From Apostichopus japonicus (lineage: Eukaryota; Echinodermata; Holothuroidea; Aspidochirotida; Stichopodidae): 64,000 nt of DNA. The translations under genes and the position numbers were made by a program. Shown in pieces: positions 1-14,164 of this stretch (position 1 is its first letter; every line of letters starts with the position of its first letter). The stretch spans positions 19,587,508 through 19,651,507 of the forward strand of contig NC_092561.1 of the NCBI RefSeq assembly GCF_037975245.1. The letters run 5' to 3'. The notes beneath the pieces were generated by a model. The model was not told where the DNA came from and did no database searches. It saw only the letters and a program-made list of their open reading frames with translations.

Positions 1-1378
1 GGAGGTATGATATTTAAGGAGGTATGATGTTTATTGTCATATTTTACTTTCTCTCATACAAAATTCTATTCGTTAATATGACTGAACCCTTTAAATCAAT
101 ATTAATAGTCGACTTATTATTTGTTTCCCAGGTTTGTGTTCTAAAAACACAATACCTTTCAATTTGTGTTTATTTAACTGGCACTTTCAAACAACACAAA
201 GAAAAAAAAAAACAATATTAAAAGAATCTCCATCTCAAAGCATTTAATGTTATGCCGAAGTAACTGCATGTGGCAATTGCATGTGGCAAATGAAGGATAG
301 ATTGAAGGTTATTAGGATATAAATATCCCCTCTACTCAAAAAAAAAAAATATATGAATTTCTAATACCTAGTACGTATGTTGTTAAGATCCACAGATAAG
401 GGTACGATGGCAGAAACCTATGTTTAAATGTACCACGCTAACAAGAATCCACCACAGACTGTAACGTGCCTACCAACAGGAGGACTGTACTGATACAGAT
501 TAATGTGGAATGTAAATATTTCTTATATGGTATCTTCTCTCTGTTCTTATATTTGAATTACAAGGCGTGATGATTGACATAACTTTGCGGTTCTTATGTA
601 AAACCGTAAAAATAATGTTGCCAAAATACCAAAATGTGATTCAAGTTCGATGAGATACATGATGGCATCGGTTGTTAAAAGCAAAGAAGAATCGTTTTAT
701 GACCTTTAATTTCTGGTTTTAATCGTAAATCGTCTTCATTTAATAGTTATCTCAAAGAGTTAATTAGTGTTACTTTGTTAATAAACTATGTATACATTTA
801 AGAGTTACTGATTTTAACGTTATACTTGCTCACATTTTGATTTTATTTCCCGTAAAAAAATCACTGATTTATCTCTCCACAGTTCTATTTAGAAACGCTC
901 TAAACCCCATTAGATAAACTGTTCGATCTACACAATTTCATTACTTGTTTAAAACAATATGTTTATATCTGACCAGAAAAGAAATGAGCTGTTCTAATTT
1001 TTTTTTATTATAACAGCTTTATGATTGGTTGTTTTACAGTGTAAGCGGCAAGTAATAAAATAAATATAATGAATAATGTAATTAAACTTGAATAAATGTT
1101 TATCTGCAGCAAATACCTTACAAATATCTGGCTAGAAGTATCGAACGAATTTTTTTTTGTTTTGAGAAATACTGAAAATTTGTTGTTATAACATCAATAA
1201 TAAACGAAATCATACTTCATTTTTAGCCAATGGAGAGTAACAAATTTGAACATATGCAATTTTAACATTAAACTATGACAATGTTTGACAATGTGCTACT
1301 CTAGTTTATCAACGTAGTCTGCTTGTCAAATATCAACTTTCACTTTATACAACCTTTTCCAACTTGGTCCATTTCTTG
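1..1378. other. AT-rich intergenic sequence downstream of gene B
   Basis: I see no coding signal, RNA gene or clear repeat here. Only short poly-A/T runs and low-complexity AT-rich DNA are present. Part of it may be the old 3' untranslated region of gene B. Confidence 0.5.
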
Positions 1379-2962
1379 TTATACTGGAACGTTGTTGTCG
1401 AAAACATTATGAGGACGACTTAGTGCCATTAGTTGATCCCCGTCTTCTCCCATGCTAACGAAGTGATTATTAAAACTGTTTGGCTAGCCTACGAATTCGT
1501 AGTTGTCCTTGTCCTCGTCTGAATGCACGTAATCGTTTGATGACGTAACCGGTTTATATCTTGGGGAATAACTGGCATGTGAAATGCAGCTGATCTCTCA
1601 GTATTAGTGGTCTTGTCTTACAACTAATGATGGAGAAAGCCTTGCGTATAAAGGTGCAGAAACAGGACGTTCTTACAAATCATTTGCGAATTTCTGGTGT
1701 GGGTCTGTGACGTAAGCATGGTTGTGCATGACCGATTGGTCCGAATAAATTTTATCCGCATGTTGCGTTTGCTCCGTGATTATTCCAAATCTGAACATAG
1801 GATAGGTCGATTGATTGATTTGAGTATCAGCACTTCTAGCATAGTCGTCCATGTTGCGATGCACTACATCGTCAATTGCATGGTTTCTTACATCAACTTG
1901 ACATACTTTAGGAGGTGTGGAGTTCCTCACATTATCCCTGTTACTGTGGTTACTCTCCGTGTCATCTCCCTTTGACCGAGTCCTCTTCCAAATGAGAAGG
2001 GCAAGCAATGAAAGAAGTAGAAGAAGAACCAGCAGCATAACAATAGCTCCAATAATACTTAAGGGAAAGGATCCTGCGGCTTTAACCTTGATGTAAGCTG
2101 TACTGACTGTTGCAAAGTTTGAAGGTAGGTTCCTTTGACCTACGTCATCCACTGCAACGATGCTAAAGATGTAGCTAAACTTCCCTTCTGTGAAAAAAAA
2201 AAAATCGAAGAATAAAGATCGTCACGTAGAACTGAGGTCATTATCATAATTCTTGTTTGCATTCAATGATGGATTGTTGAAATCATTCGGATAAACATGA
2301 AATCATGAAACACTAGTCTCATATAGAGGAAGAAGCAAAGAATCCTTAATTAAAACATAGAACAAGTAACACTAAAATCTTCATGGTAAATAACAAATAT
2401 AATCAATTAAAAACCGATCACTTGAGTGGTTGTAATGGAAACATTACATCTGTAGGTGCATTGGAACACTCGCCATCACTATCATTTTGCCGACAGCAAA
2501 AGAAGAAAAGACAAAAAGAACGGTTTTATATCGCAGAAGTTTCAGTCATAAATATATATATTTCAAGTACGTATTGTGCAGACTTCGTTGTTAACAACAT
2601 AAATATGAAACAGTACCCTGAATATGTAGATTTAATTAATGATAGTTTTTTCCTCAATTCCGAATCAACAATACACTCATTTTTATTTCTTGAAATGTCA
2701 ACAAACCTTAACTGCACAAGAATTCAGTTGAATTCAAATGAAGATTTTACAATTGTTGGGTGTCTACCTAATTTGCTATAAAGTTACACAACGCAGAATC
2801 AAAGGTAATAAAGATTGTCTCAAAATGTTGCTATAAAGGCTATCTATTATATACCATTCTGAAGGTTAAGATTTTAAGTGAAGCATTTTTCAAGCCTTTT
2901 TAGTTGTTGTAAAATGTTGATGTGTTGATAACACACAAATATATCAGTACAAAAGTTCAAAC

Positions 2963-3160
2963 CTTCTTCGGGCAGTTGGATGTAAAATGTTTCTCTAGAT
3001 CTAGCAGGAAGTGGTGCAGACAGATTTCCGGAAATGACGTAGGGCGGCATCGTTTCATTAGTGATGTCTTCAAAAGGTATGTACTGCAGGACCTCTGTCT
3101 CATTAAACTGACGCAACAGGCGAGTAATGTCCCTTGCTATATGTAACTCATAATACGATG
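2963..3160 (-). pseudogene. Gene B exon 15, nearly identical to gene A exon 15
   Basis: This 198-bp exon encodes SYYELHIARDITRLLRQFNE and onward to LPEEG. Positions 2998-3130 match 23313-23445 of gene A with 2 differences in 133 bases by eye. The exon edges and the neighbouring exons are much more diverged. It contains three N-glycosylation sequons (NET, NET, NLS) shared with gene A. Confidence 0.85.
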
Positions 3161-4717
3161 CTACGATTAAGAACAATTAAACAAAAAATTGATGTTTGAC
3201 CTGTCATATAATGTTAGGAAGCTTTCATAAAGACATTGCGTAAAACAAAAGGAAAAAAAAACACGACTTTACAGGCAGCGGATTAAGGAGCAAAGAATAT
3301 GAAGAACTGATTACGTTTGAAGAACTGAAGTAGTTAAGGGGTCTCAAGTCTATGTTGAGGCCAGTGATGTGAGACTTGATACGAAAGATCCAATCGTTCA
3401 GTTACGGATTTGAACTTCGATGCAATTAAAATATATGTTAGATTTTTGAGAGGAAGTCTATGAAGATTGAAATGTTCGGAAACGGGGAAACCTGCAAATA
3501 TATCACGAGTAGATGTTTTGTAATTATTGAAACGAAAGCGGAATAGAGAACCTGTTTTACTTTCAGAATTGCCCTTTTTGCAAAGAACACAGTAAATATG
3601 TAAATGATATTTTTAAATCATTGTCATTCTTGGAGATGATCCTTTCATGATATTGGATATTCGATATTGTAAATTGTTAATTGATTACCAGTTTATAATT
3701 AACGCAGCTAACAGCCAATGTTACGTTGTCATTTAAAACACCATATTAACTGACCTTAACTAATCTGGGTGTTATGTAATAATACCATTGAGGTAAAACA
3801 GATAGTACCGAGAATACGCATGTAATATTGTGTTTTAATGATTTATTGCTTTGTCATTAGAGCCATTATCTAACACAAGTTAGCGGAAGGCTGGAGGGGG
3901 GCTTGGGTGGGAAAGGGACATGAACTTCCAGTACAATGGCACGTGTAACTTTTTTATTATATTTCGTCTATATTTCTCAATATTCGAACTTCTCCAAAGC
4001 GGCAGTGAGAGTTTATCGAAAAGGGTTTATGAGAGAAAACAGTGTTGATATATAGGTTTCAAAAATGGATAACCTCTATTTTGCATTTACGAACATGTCG
4101 TTGGGTGGTTCTGGACTGTCACGTCTGTTCTGTGATACTTATGATATTTTGCTTTCACCTTTTGGATTACAATTTTTGAAAGCCTACCAATCTTCACATA
4201 ATGAGATAGAGAAGGGGACGAGGGGAAAGTCAGAAATAAAAGCTTTTACACTGTCCTCGATTATGTGCGAATTTTAATAATTATTAAGATATATGATATA
4301 AATACCTGTTCCTTCAAATACATCATCACCGGTAGCAGTAAAGGTCAGAACAGCTGTGGCATTTTCTTTGAACGTGTACCCTCGTAAGTCTGTGACTCGA
4401 TATGGAGCAAATATATCAACTTTCCCTTTAAACGTAAAAGGTAAAGAAAATGACATTACCACATTACCAACATGTTAACCAAATCTTTTCAATAAATCTT
4501 GTCACCAAAAAAAAAAGGGGATTATACATACCTGGGTAAGTTTTTCAGGTATCCACTGAATAAACAATGTGGCTTTCGTGTGAGCACCTCAATGTTACTT
4601 CGAGGATAAAACAACTATTCGGAATAATGTCATTTTTATTAAATCCAGCCTTCCCTCCCCCTCCAGTAATAATGATATGAACTATATAATAATATAACTG
4701 CAGACAGTATGTCTTAC

Positions 4718-4901
4718 CGCTGCATGCCAGTTCATCTGTACATTTGAATGAATTTCCTTCAATGCTCCGTTCGAATAATCCAGAATCCATCTCAGTAATG
4801 GAAGACTCCTGAATTAATTCCGGATCTGCTGCCGCCAATCATTGTCCAACGAAGACACCCAGCAATACTTTAGTGACTTTTGATACACCTAACACTGTAA
4901 C
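4718..4901 (-). pseudogene. Gene B exon 13 with premature TGA
   Basis: Same length (184 bp) and phase as gene A exon 13. The reading runs VTVLGVSKVTK...VFVGQ, then TGA at 4841-4839, then LAAADPELIQE. Gene A reads VGQGPAAADPALIQE, so a glycine codon GGA has become TGA. Flanking residues and both splice sites are conserved. Confidence 0.82.
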
Positions 4902-7900
4902 CTATAAAAAACAGATTTATTCAAAACAGGAAATATTGCGAAAAGCTCCGATAGATGTTAAATTTATAGCAAGTTACCGATACTTACGTTACATGGACGT
5001 TTGTCGAACAAGTACATTTTATGAATGCATTTTATAATATAAAATATAATAGGACATATTTATCTAAAACTTTTTATGTTAAAACTGTATGTGCACTAGT
5101 AGAGATTGGATAAGCCTGTGTGTAGAAACCAAATGATACGGTGCCAATTCACAGTAACATCAACTGACGACTGACGTTAGGAGAATGAAGTAAAGAATAA
5201 GAAAGTGCGAGAGGGGCATTCTGTCTGATAAAAAATGTCTTAGATTGAAATGTAAATTATGAAAAGAATGAACACAACTGCGTAATGTATGCTCATGCTT
5301 ACCCTTTAAGGTTATACATTAATGAGGTATGTTTCGTACCTTTACACTATAACGACCAATTCCTTTGAATTGCGTAAAGAAGCCCGAATATACGCCATCA
5401 CCAGATCGAACGTCAGGGCCGACACCATCGTCCCAAACTTCTAATGGCACATGTGGACCATTGGGGACCATTACTGTTACCCTCACATCAGCGTTTATAA
5501 TTGGTGTGTAACCTGCCAGGTAATAATCAAGCATGTACAAACCATATCTTCCATAATTTAAAGACGGAGAGAAACAAATAAAAAGCGACCAATCGAGCAG
5601 GGGAAAATAAATAAAAAGTAAAAATTTTTAACTCTCAATACGGTAATAACTTCGATTCAAAGCTGACGTTATATATCTCATAACACGGAACGATTTATTT
5701 GGTGCACTTTACAATGAAGTTAGCTTTCTAATTGGCATCATGACGAGCATTGACAATCATTATTTGTTATAAATAGTGTCATTTGTATGAAAAAATAATT
5801 TTTACGGTGCCAATAAATTCCATAAATTCGCTCTGTTTCGGTATCGTATAACAAGGTGCTTTATAGATGTACCAATCGTCACCACATCGGATTGCCAAGA
5901 AATAATCATTGGCCACTTAACATCACATTGTAACAACATTAAGGAACTCACGTATTAACTTTATGTCCACCAGCAATTTGCATACAATGGACACAACCAT
6001 TTCTGTTGTCGTCACCATATTACTTCGTTTCATCAACGAAATAATCGCCATCTTAATTATACATATCTGCATCGTCTCAATATTAATTCAACTCAGCAAG
6101 ACGCGTTTGCATTGTCATCACGATAGTTTCGTCGACACATCAATGAATTAATTATTCACATTGTCTACATCGTCACCACATAACCAAACTGAAGAAAATA
6201 AGTTAATTGCCAGGTTGCGTTACGAGTTTACATAGACACCACACATGATCTAACCCATAATACATTACTTTACGTGGTCATAACATCAGTTTCAGCAACC
6301 AATCAATAAATTCATTCTTCACGTCACAGTTTCTAGTTGCTTCGTCCTATACTTTGTTTTTAATTGTGGCGATTAGCAATCGCGTCATCCCGTCGTCAAA
6401 CTAAATTTATTGTCACCATATCAAATCACCGCATATATTTACTATTTTAGCATGGCATATGTCAGAAGAATGGAAACTCCACACCACCGTTTCAAGAGCA
6501 ATCATCATATAGTCAATAAGGATTTTTTCACATTTGGAATATGTCGCCGTATTCCAAGAGAGTGCCCATTCCCCCCCCCCCCCAAAAAAAGCGGTCAAGC
6601 AATCATACATATTCATGACTTAACATAATGTAAAAGTAGTGTTTAAAAACGGGCGCTACGTTGCAAAAACACAAACTAACCTCCCCCCCCAAAAAAAATA
6701 AAAATAAAAACTAAGAGAAAACAAAACAGAAATTCGAAAAAGACAATCATTTACCTTGACTAACTGCCACATAAAGTGTTTGTATTTCAATTTTTCCTAC
6801 GCTAGATAGCGCCCAAGTTGCGTCTATTTGAATCGGTAATTTCTGTATTCCATGTAAACGTTTCGTCACCACATGCATGGTTCCCATAAACATGGGAGGA
6901 ATAGTATCAAAATAGGATACACGAATCTGCCATTCTCCAACCTTAGACAATAATATTGTAGGAGGAAAGATGTAGGGAGGAAAACAATGAAATAAAAGTA
7001 AACCGTCACTTTGGGGGGGGGGGGGGGGTGTTTGACATAAACAGTTGTATCGGCAACATTTGTTTCAGAATTACAGAAGTTGTTTAATTATGACCTTCTA
7101 CGTTTTCAAACAAGCAATTCATTGAAAACAATAATGTTTCCTTCAGTGTGATAATTGTAAGACAGACATGGTATAGTTCCTCCGTGAACCCAACATTAGT
7201 GCTGAAGAGGTAAAGGTAGAATGTAGTGGGCTTATGAATGCCTTTACGTTTACAGTGATATCTTTTCAACATACCGCCATCACAGGATTTTAATTATATC
7301 AAGTTGCAGATTGTACTCATGGTGAAGTGTCGCGCTCAAACCCACGTTGATTCTTGCTGGTCATCCTAATCAATAACCTAAACTTACCATTACTTCAGAA
7401 TCGATTTCTATCAAGTCAAATGCCAGAACGGATCGGTATACATCCGGAAGAGTCGCAGTACTGTTTATGACGTCACCGTTTGGTTTCATGACTTGCACAT
7501 CACTCTTCGACAAATGATATTGCGGAAAGGTGATTAAAATGCTAATCTGATCACCGGAATTTGGATCCATGAAAAATCGTCGAGTTGAGTTAGTCAAGTT
7601 GAAATTTTCGCTCAAAATTTCGACAGTTCCAGAATCTGTAACGACAATGAATCCGGCGTGATTGAAAATATACAATACCCCAAGAACAAAGGAAAACAAG
7701 AATAATTAACGATCCCTGCCCTCTCCATTAAAAACAAGAAGAAAAACAAAGTTTGAGACAGGAGGCGTTGACAATAATCAACTTACTATATTTGGCCGAT
7801 TGATAACATTGTGGGATGAAACATTTGACGTTTACAAAGACCTCCGAAAAGGCTAATTTAACAATTCGAACTTTTCTAATATATGTTAAAGTATCTTTGC

Positions 7901-8939
7901 ATAACTGTTGATTGGATTGATATGGATATTTTGCAGTAGAAATCATACCATCCTGAACGGCTAGTCTCGTGAAGATACTGAATAAATTCGTCGATTCGTC
8001 CCTGTGTTGGAATGTTCGTCCACCTGTGCGAATGGCCAAGTCCTCAAGAATACTGTCTGCTCGTTGCCCAAAGGCGATAGTGTGGACAGTGATACCAGCA
8101 AGCTATGGAAAAAGGTGTTTGATAAACTTCAACTGGTAGCAGTGATGGTGTGAGTAGCGAAAAGGATGAAAGGGAGGGGACAGGAGGCGAAGAGAGGTGA
8201 AGGGAGTGGAAGTGAGTGAGAGGGAGGGAAGGAAGGAAGGAGCAAGCAGCAGTGAGATTGCCCTATCTTGGTTGGAACTTTTTATCATCGCCTCTACCTA
8301 TCCACAGATGACTTATAGTGAAAATAAAATAGAGTCTATTTACCAATAATTGGACTGAAAGATGTCATCAACAAATGCACCTGAATCATATTTTTCAACA
8401 ACCTCACGACCAAGCAACTACAAATTACTTCAACAGAGCTTACAAGTTTACAAGAACGGTCCTGAACATTGGTGTTACTATTGTAAATAATAATATGTTT
8501 TGGACATAGCAAGAGCTAGTAAAACATATCGACGTGATATTTTCCGTAACTATGAATATTTAAAAATATTTTAGTCTTTAGTTTGTGATAATAACAACCA
8601 CTCCCTCGAGGGTCCAAATGTAGGCATTATGTTGTAAACCCTAATTAAGGCTTACATACGTATGCCAAGATGTTCATTTACCTCAGAAAAATTCAGACCA
8701 GTAAGGCGTGGCTCTACAGTTTCTTCGCCATCGGTCAGTACAATCATGTTGGACCCTGCATAATTTGGTAAGGATGATTTCAGTTCTTGGATAGCTAACA
8801 TTACCCCTGTTGATACAATAAGAAGAGTTATATAATAATAATAATAATAATAATTCAACATTTTTAACTCAGTTTGAAATCTCTTCAATTAAGAAAGTCA
8901 TTTAAGATGGGAAAAACGTAGATTTCTCTTGGATGAAAA

Positions 8940-9036
8940 ACTCATCTTACTATGACCCGGCCGGGTATCGATCCCGGAACCTCCCAATTACTAAGCCTCA
9001 TAGAAAGACGTTATGTGATTCTACCACACGGTGATG
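8940..9036 (-). mobile_element. tRNA-like SINE fragment in gene B intron 7
   Basis: The minus strand has a perfect T-arm, ccggg-atcgata-cccgg, at 8977-8961 and a weak upstream D-arm-like region. It is probably the head of an old SINE. Confidence 0.45.
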
Positions 9037-10622
9037 TAATGAGATCAATTCTGTAAGAATTGCTCTATTGGGAACAGAAATTTATTCAAGGAGGAAACAC
9101 ACGTCAGTTGACCAAAAAATGGCATCGGTATATAACATGAATAAGTACAACCATGGAAACAATTACCCAAAACCAAGAGAAAAGAAAACTTTAGGGACTT
9201 TACCAGAGTCCTGCCCAAGAACTTGTTAGGACCACACATCCTTTGGAATTATTAATCCAGATAACTCTGCCAGTGACTGTACTGTTCACCAGGATTGATT
9301 TTTAGACGATTCAAAAACTTTTTGTGGCCTGTAAATATCTATGTCAGATTGAAATCAGATGGTTCTTTCCAAGCAAGCTTGCTCTTTTAACCGTGACAAA
9401 TACCACTGTTGGCAACAATTTCAAACAGATTGCTGAAATGTTTTGATTAGTATCTCTTCAAATGTTTCTTTTCCAACGTTAAGAGTCGCATTTTTATGGT
9501 CAATTTGCATATCCTTCTGAAGACCTGTTTCTTTCCATTTTCTCAACAACATAAAAGAAACAAAAAACTCAGCTTCCTAGGCCAAATTCAATGGTCTTAA
9601 ACGATTGTATTTTCTCATTTTTCTCTTATTTTCAGATTTGTCATCTGCCCAACTAGCAGCAGAAACATTCCTCTAGAAGAGTATTCCAAAATTGAATAAT
9701 ACGCCACTGGTAATTACTGTTAAACAACCTTCGTTCCCAGTAAATTTACTAATCAATTGCTTCACACACGTTCTAAAGACTCGCTGGGAAACACATTTAT
9801 TAAAATCTTATACATGAAAGTACATTTTGGAACTGTCCATGCAGGTAATTAACAAAAGATGTATCATTATCCTGACGATAATTCACAAAACACAAAAGAA
9901 AAAGAACAAAAGCAGCAAACAATGACTAGTCGCTATATGGGCTTTTAATTTGAATTTAGTCAATTGGTATTAAAATGGGCTGCCCTCGTTTCTTTGAGGA
10001 TGACTCAAAGCAGTGGTACCAATTTATTTTCTTCACATAAAAGCCCTTCTATAACACTCTTCCTTGTTTTTATATTCATGTGTGGTCTTATTAAATAAAA
10101 CCCATACAATAGCTAGTAATCTTAGCCTCTCATCTGGATGACATTTCTTTGTGCTTGGTCTGCAAATGAAATGAGGAACGCTTGAACGGGCAAAAAAACA
10201 AAACAACAACGTTGCATCCATGTACGATTGTATGATTATTGTATAATCATATCACAGTGATTATGCATTTTTCTATATACGCGATGCAAATAGAACCGTT
10301 CGCTATGCACTTTAGAAACGACAGCTATAAGAACTGATCTACCTGAGGCAATGGATGTATGTCCGAGTCCTTGAACCGGTAATCTGTTCGGTAGAGCGTC
10401 TCTTTCCACACCAACTGTGTCGGCCTCAATTACCAGTGTAGCTTCACTATTAAAGATTACGACAGCAAATATCTGGTCATCGTTCAGCACACGAGTGATA
10501 AGATTATATGATGCCTGCAAGGGAACAAGGTATATGCTGATTCAAATTACATCATGGTGGATCATGTTGATGATGGTGATGATGATGATGGTGTTGGTGG
10601 TGGTGATAATGATGATGGTGAT

Positions 10623-10778
10623 GATGATGATGGTGTTGGTGGTGATAATGATGTTGGTGGTGATGATGATGGTGTTGGTGGTGATAATGATGTTGGTGGT
10701 GATGATGATGGTGTTGGTGGTGATAATGATGTTGGTGGTGATGATGATGGTGTTGGTGGTGATAATGATGTTGGTGGT
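10623..10778 (+). repeat. 39-bp minisatellite, four units, gene B intron 6
   Basis: Four exact or near-exact 39-bp units of gat/ggt/gtt triplets lie in tandem, with partial units on both sides (about 10560-10840). Translations in all frames are repetitive and lie inside an intron, so they are not coding. Confidence 0.85.
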
Positions 10779-10889
10779 GATGATGATGGTGTTGGTGGTG
10801 GTGATAATGTTGATGGTGGTGTTGGTGATCATAATGGGTGATGTTGATGGTGGCGATGATGAAGATAATGGCGGTGAAGATGAATATGC

Positions 10890-10911
10890 TGGTGATGATG
10901 ATGACGATGAA

Positions 10912-10976
<65 letters not shown>

Positions 10977-10977
10977 T
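10890..10977 (+). repeat. (GAC/GAT)n triplet array
   Basis: A run of gat and gac triplets adjoins the 39-bp minisatellite within gene B intron 6. It encodes only poly-Asp or poly-Ser in translation. Confidence 0.8.
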
Positions 10978-13040
10978 GGTAGAAGTACTTTGAATGCAAC
11001 AATTATTTTGATTATGTTAACTAAACTTATATGAGCAACTTGCAATTGCAAATAACTTATTCATTAAGATTTTGAATTCAAGAAATCAAATCTATTTGAA
11101 ATCGTATATTGTTACCTGTCGTAATGTATGTAATCTTTGAAAGTCGTTCATGCTAGCAGAAGTATCTAAAACAAGAATAAGAGGTGCAGTGGAACTTCTT
11201 CGCTTCAGGATACGAAATGTTGGTTGAAAGTTGACTGGACGAAATCCACCAACAAAAGTATCAGATACATTTCGAAAATCACTGTGCTGACGAAGAACCT
11301 GAGGGTGAATAAGGTTTAGTGTAAGTGTTCGCTGTGTTATTCACTCGTTTCCAGCAAATGTATTTATTGTTTTGAAGATCTAAGTCTATGGTAGACTGCA
11401 ACTTCTCTGTACGAGGTGTAATTGCTAGATGCCCATGTACAAAACGTAGAAAGAGTACAATTCGCAACATTAAATGGTGAGATTGGATAACGAACATACA
11501 TCTCATCAAATAAGGCTTTATATTACATGTTAGAAAACACTGTGTCGATCCACTTAAGATTTTCTCGACTTATCTAACAGAATTAAAACGAGACATTTTA
11601 CAACTATGAAGGCGGAATAATTGTGTTTGTGAGACCATGCATGCTGTGTGCTGAGAATATCACTGTCCTTTACATGACCCAATGATACAAAGTTCTTGTC
11701 TAATGATTATATGGATGTGGCGGGGATTTGGGGAATCTTCATAGCAGTCACTAAGTACTCATTTCTTACATGGTACTCTTTCTTACAATCTCATCCACGA
11801 TTGAGTAGGAATACAGGAAAGCCCTAATCCGGTAAATCCTACACTTGGAGGTGGTTCAGTTGTTCCTAGACAGTGCTGACGTCATAGTCACTTATAGTAT
11901 GACCAGTTTCTGTATTTATCTTAGCTTAATTTTGGATGCATCTTTTGTTTGTAGACATTTCATACTTCATGTATTGGAAATTCCAATTGGAAGTGGACAG
12001 TGGAAAAACGCAATGTCAAAGCCTTATGTGTTTGAAAGTTGGGCATAACATTATAATATTTGTTTATATATCGTAACTATCGTTTACCTCCCAAATGCTC
12101 ATAGAGGCACACTCAATATTTTGTCGATTCGGAGCTTCAGCGTTGTGAGTTATAGCAGGGTCTCCAAATGTGTAATCAGGACTATCGCAAAATTTCTGTA
12201 CCTGAAAGGAAGTTAGAGATAAAGATCAAATATATTTATTCTGCACTTAAGCCTTGTTTGCGTTCCTCTTTGAAGAGTTATCGAGATATACGTCGGTATA
12301 TCATCCGGTGTATAGTAAAAGAAAACATATGTTCAAAGTATCTCTTTCGAGATCCGGCTTAAGGGATCACAAATGATTTCGAGTTGGTTAGCATCATGTA
12401 TATAAAAGTTAACATGAATTGACTTATGTACCTGTGGTAAGAACTGTTTGTACATTAAAGATGCTAGGTAGGTCCCAGTTTGGTCATCAAGGAATCGACA
12501 ATCTTCATTTGGCGCACCATCTGCGTTAAAAGTACATTTTTCCGAATCCGAATTCACCATTTGCCCTAAGCAAAAAACAACAACAAGAAAACGAAGTTAG
12601 AATGAGTTCTGTATCGACATTTCTTACTTGACAAAACATTAGTTCATACTTGTATCGTCTGGGTTTGCATCATATCCGTTTAGGCCACCAGGATCTGGAA
12701 ACCTCTAGAGATAATTATGTAAACTAAGAGAGTAATTTGGATATCTTAAAATATATCTTATATTTTAACATCGTTGCTGGTTGCTATGTATTTTAATGGT
12801 ACTCAAACGTTTATTGTATTTCTGCAGTAGTAACAAAGGGTGAAGCCGATCGTGATAATGCGTGAACAAGGAAGAAGGTTAACGTACTTTGATATAACTC
12901 TCAGCACACTGTCAATTCATTCTAGTGGTATTTACTTATTTTTTAAGACGATATCCTGTACAACCGGATTTTTATTTATACAGGTTAAAAAAAATGTTTT
13001 AGTTAAACTATGTAAATGTTACAGGGTCTTACGTTTTGAA

Positions 13041-13328
13041 CACAGTTACTACTGTACATCTTACAGTTTTGTACCAAAGTAAAAACTGGATCGTGCTATA
13101 GTTCAGTAGTATGTGCTATTATAGGATTACAGTAAGAACTGAGGATATGTGTAATTCCAACAAATCCAGTTGTCTGGGATTTGTTGGAATTACAAATATC
13201 CTTAGTTCTTCCTGTAAATTTAATAGCACATGCTACCGATTTATCAGATTTGTCAGCACGATCCAGTATTAACTGTAGTACAAAACTTTAGATTTACAGT
13301 AGTTACTGTAATCTCTGTATGAATCGGC
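13041..13328. mobile_element. Fold-back element family 1, copy in gene B intron 3
   Basis: This is an imperfect long palindrome. Blocks such as gtgctatta, aagaactgaggatat and tgtaattccaac on the left recur inverted on the right around a centre near 13175. The right end (atcggct) matches the other copy; the left terminus is worn. It should fold into one long hairpin. Confidence 0.65.
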
Positions 13329-14164
13329 TACTGCATATGTGTCTGTTCAGGTGTTTTTTTTTTTCGTTTCTGTCAGTTAGCCTCTGAAGGCGACCCCGCT
13401 AGGATCGAAACGTCAGTTCTTCTAGCTTTTACATATTTACTCTACAAAGTACTTTTGCAATAGATTAGCAGTTGGTCCACAGTTTTATTTTGTCTCGTTT
13501 ACATATATATATAACGCAAACAAGAATTGTTTGTCGTGGTTCACCGATCACCAACAATTACCCTTTGCATACGTCTGATCTGACGCATAACGTCTGGTCT
13601 TTGTGTCTTAATATAATTGATATTGTCCCGACCAGCTATGGTTTCTTAAAAACGAAAAAAAAACAAACAAAGTTTGCAGCTTTGGGTAAATATTAAAGCT
13701 AAAGCGCACTGCAAACAGTCTGAATACGCGCATCAGGTTCCAAAAATGAACAAATAAGCATATGGTTCGAACTATACAACGTCAAGGTGAAGCAGGATTT
13801 ATGATTTAAGTTAAGCTTATTATTTTAGGTACAAAGTTAAGGTTTGTGGTGAAATTAGTGTTCTCAGTAGGACAAAGATTGCACCTTTCACTTGGTGTAG
13901 AGTATGGTTTATTGTGTGCAAGGAGTCTCCATATTCAGGGTGTATGGTAGGTTGCTATCAATAAGTGTCCTATAATTTTGGCTAAAAGTTGCGGTATTCC
14001 TCTGTCTTTCGTTTCTAAAACTGCTTGTATCGTCAAAACCTTGTTTTGAAAAAGTTTCCTGTTAGTCCTACATATGCTTTATCATTAATGTTATTTTGTC
14101 CTGTTTTATGTGGCTTGGTAAATGACTCAAGATGATAGACAGTTTCCTTAAGGTGATCATGGTT

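Noticed and set aside
2383-2781. 132-residue open frame in gene B intron 15
   Set aside because: Low-complexity intronic sequence, no recognisable domain, and the opposite strand is also open.
10417-11051. Long open frames of Asp-, Val/Met- or Ser-rich repeats on both strands
   Set aside because: They are translations of a triplet minisatellite lying wholly inside gene B intron 6.
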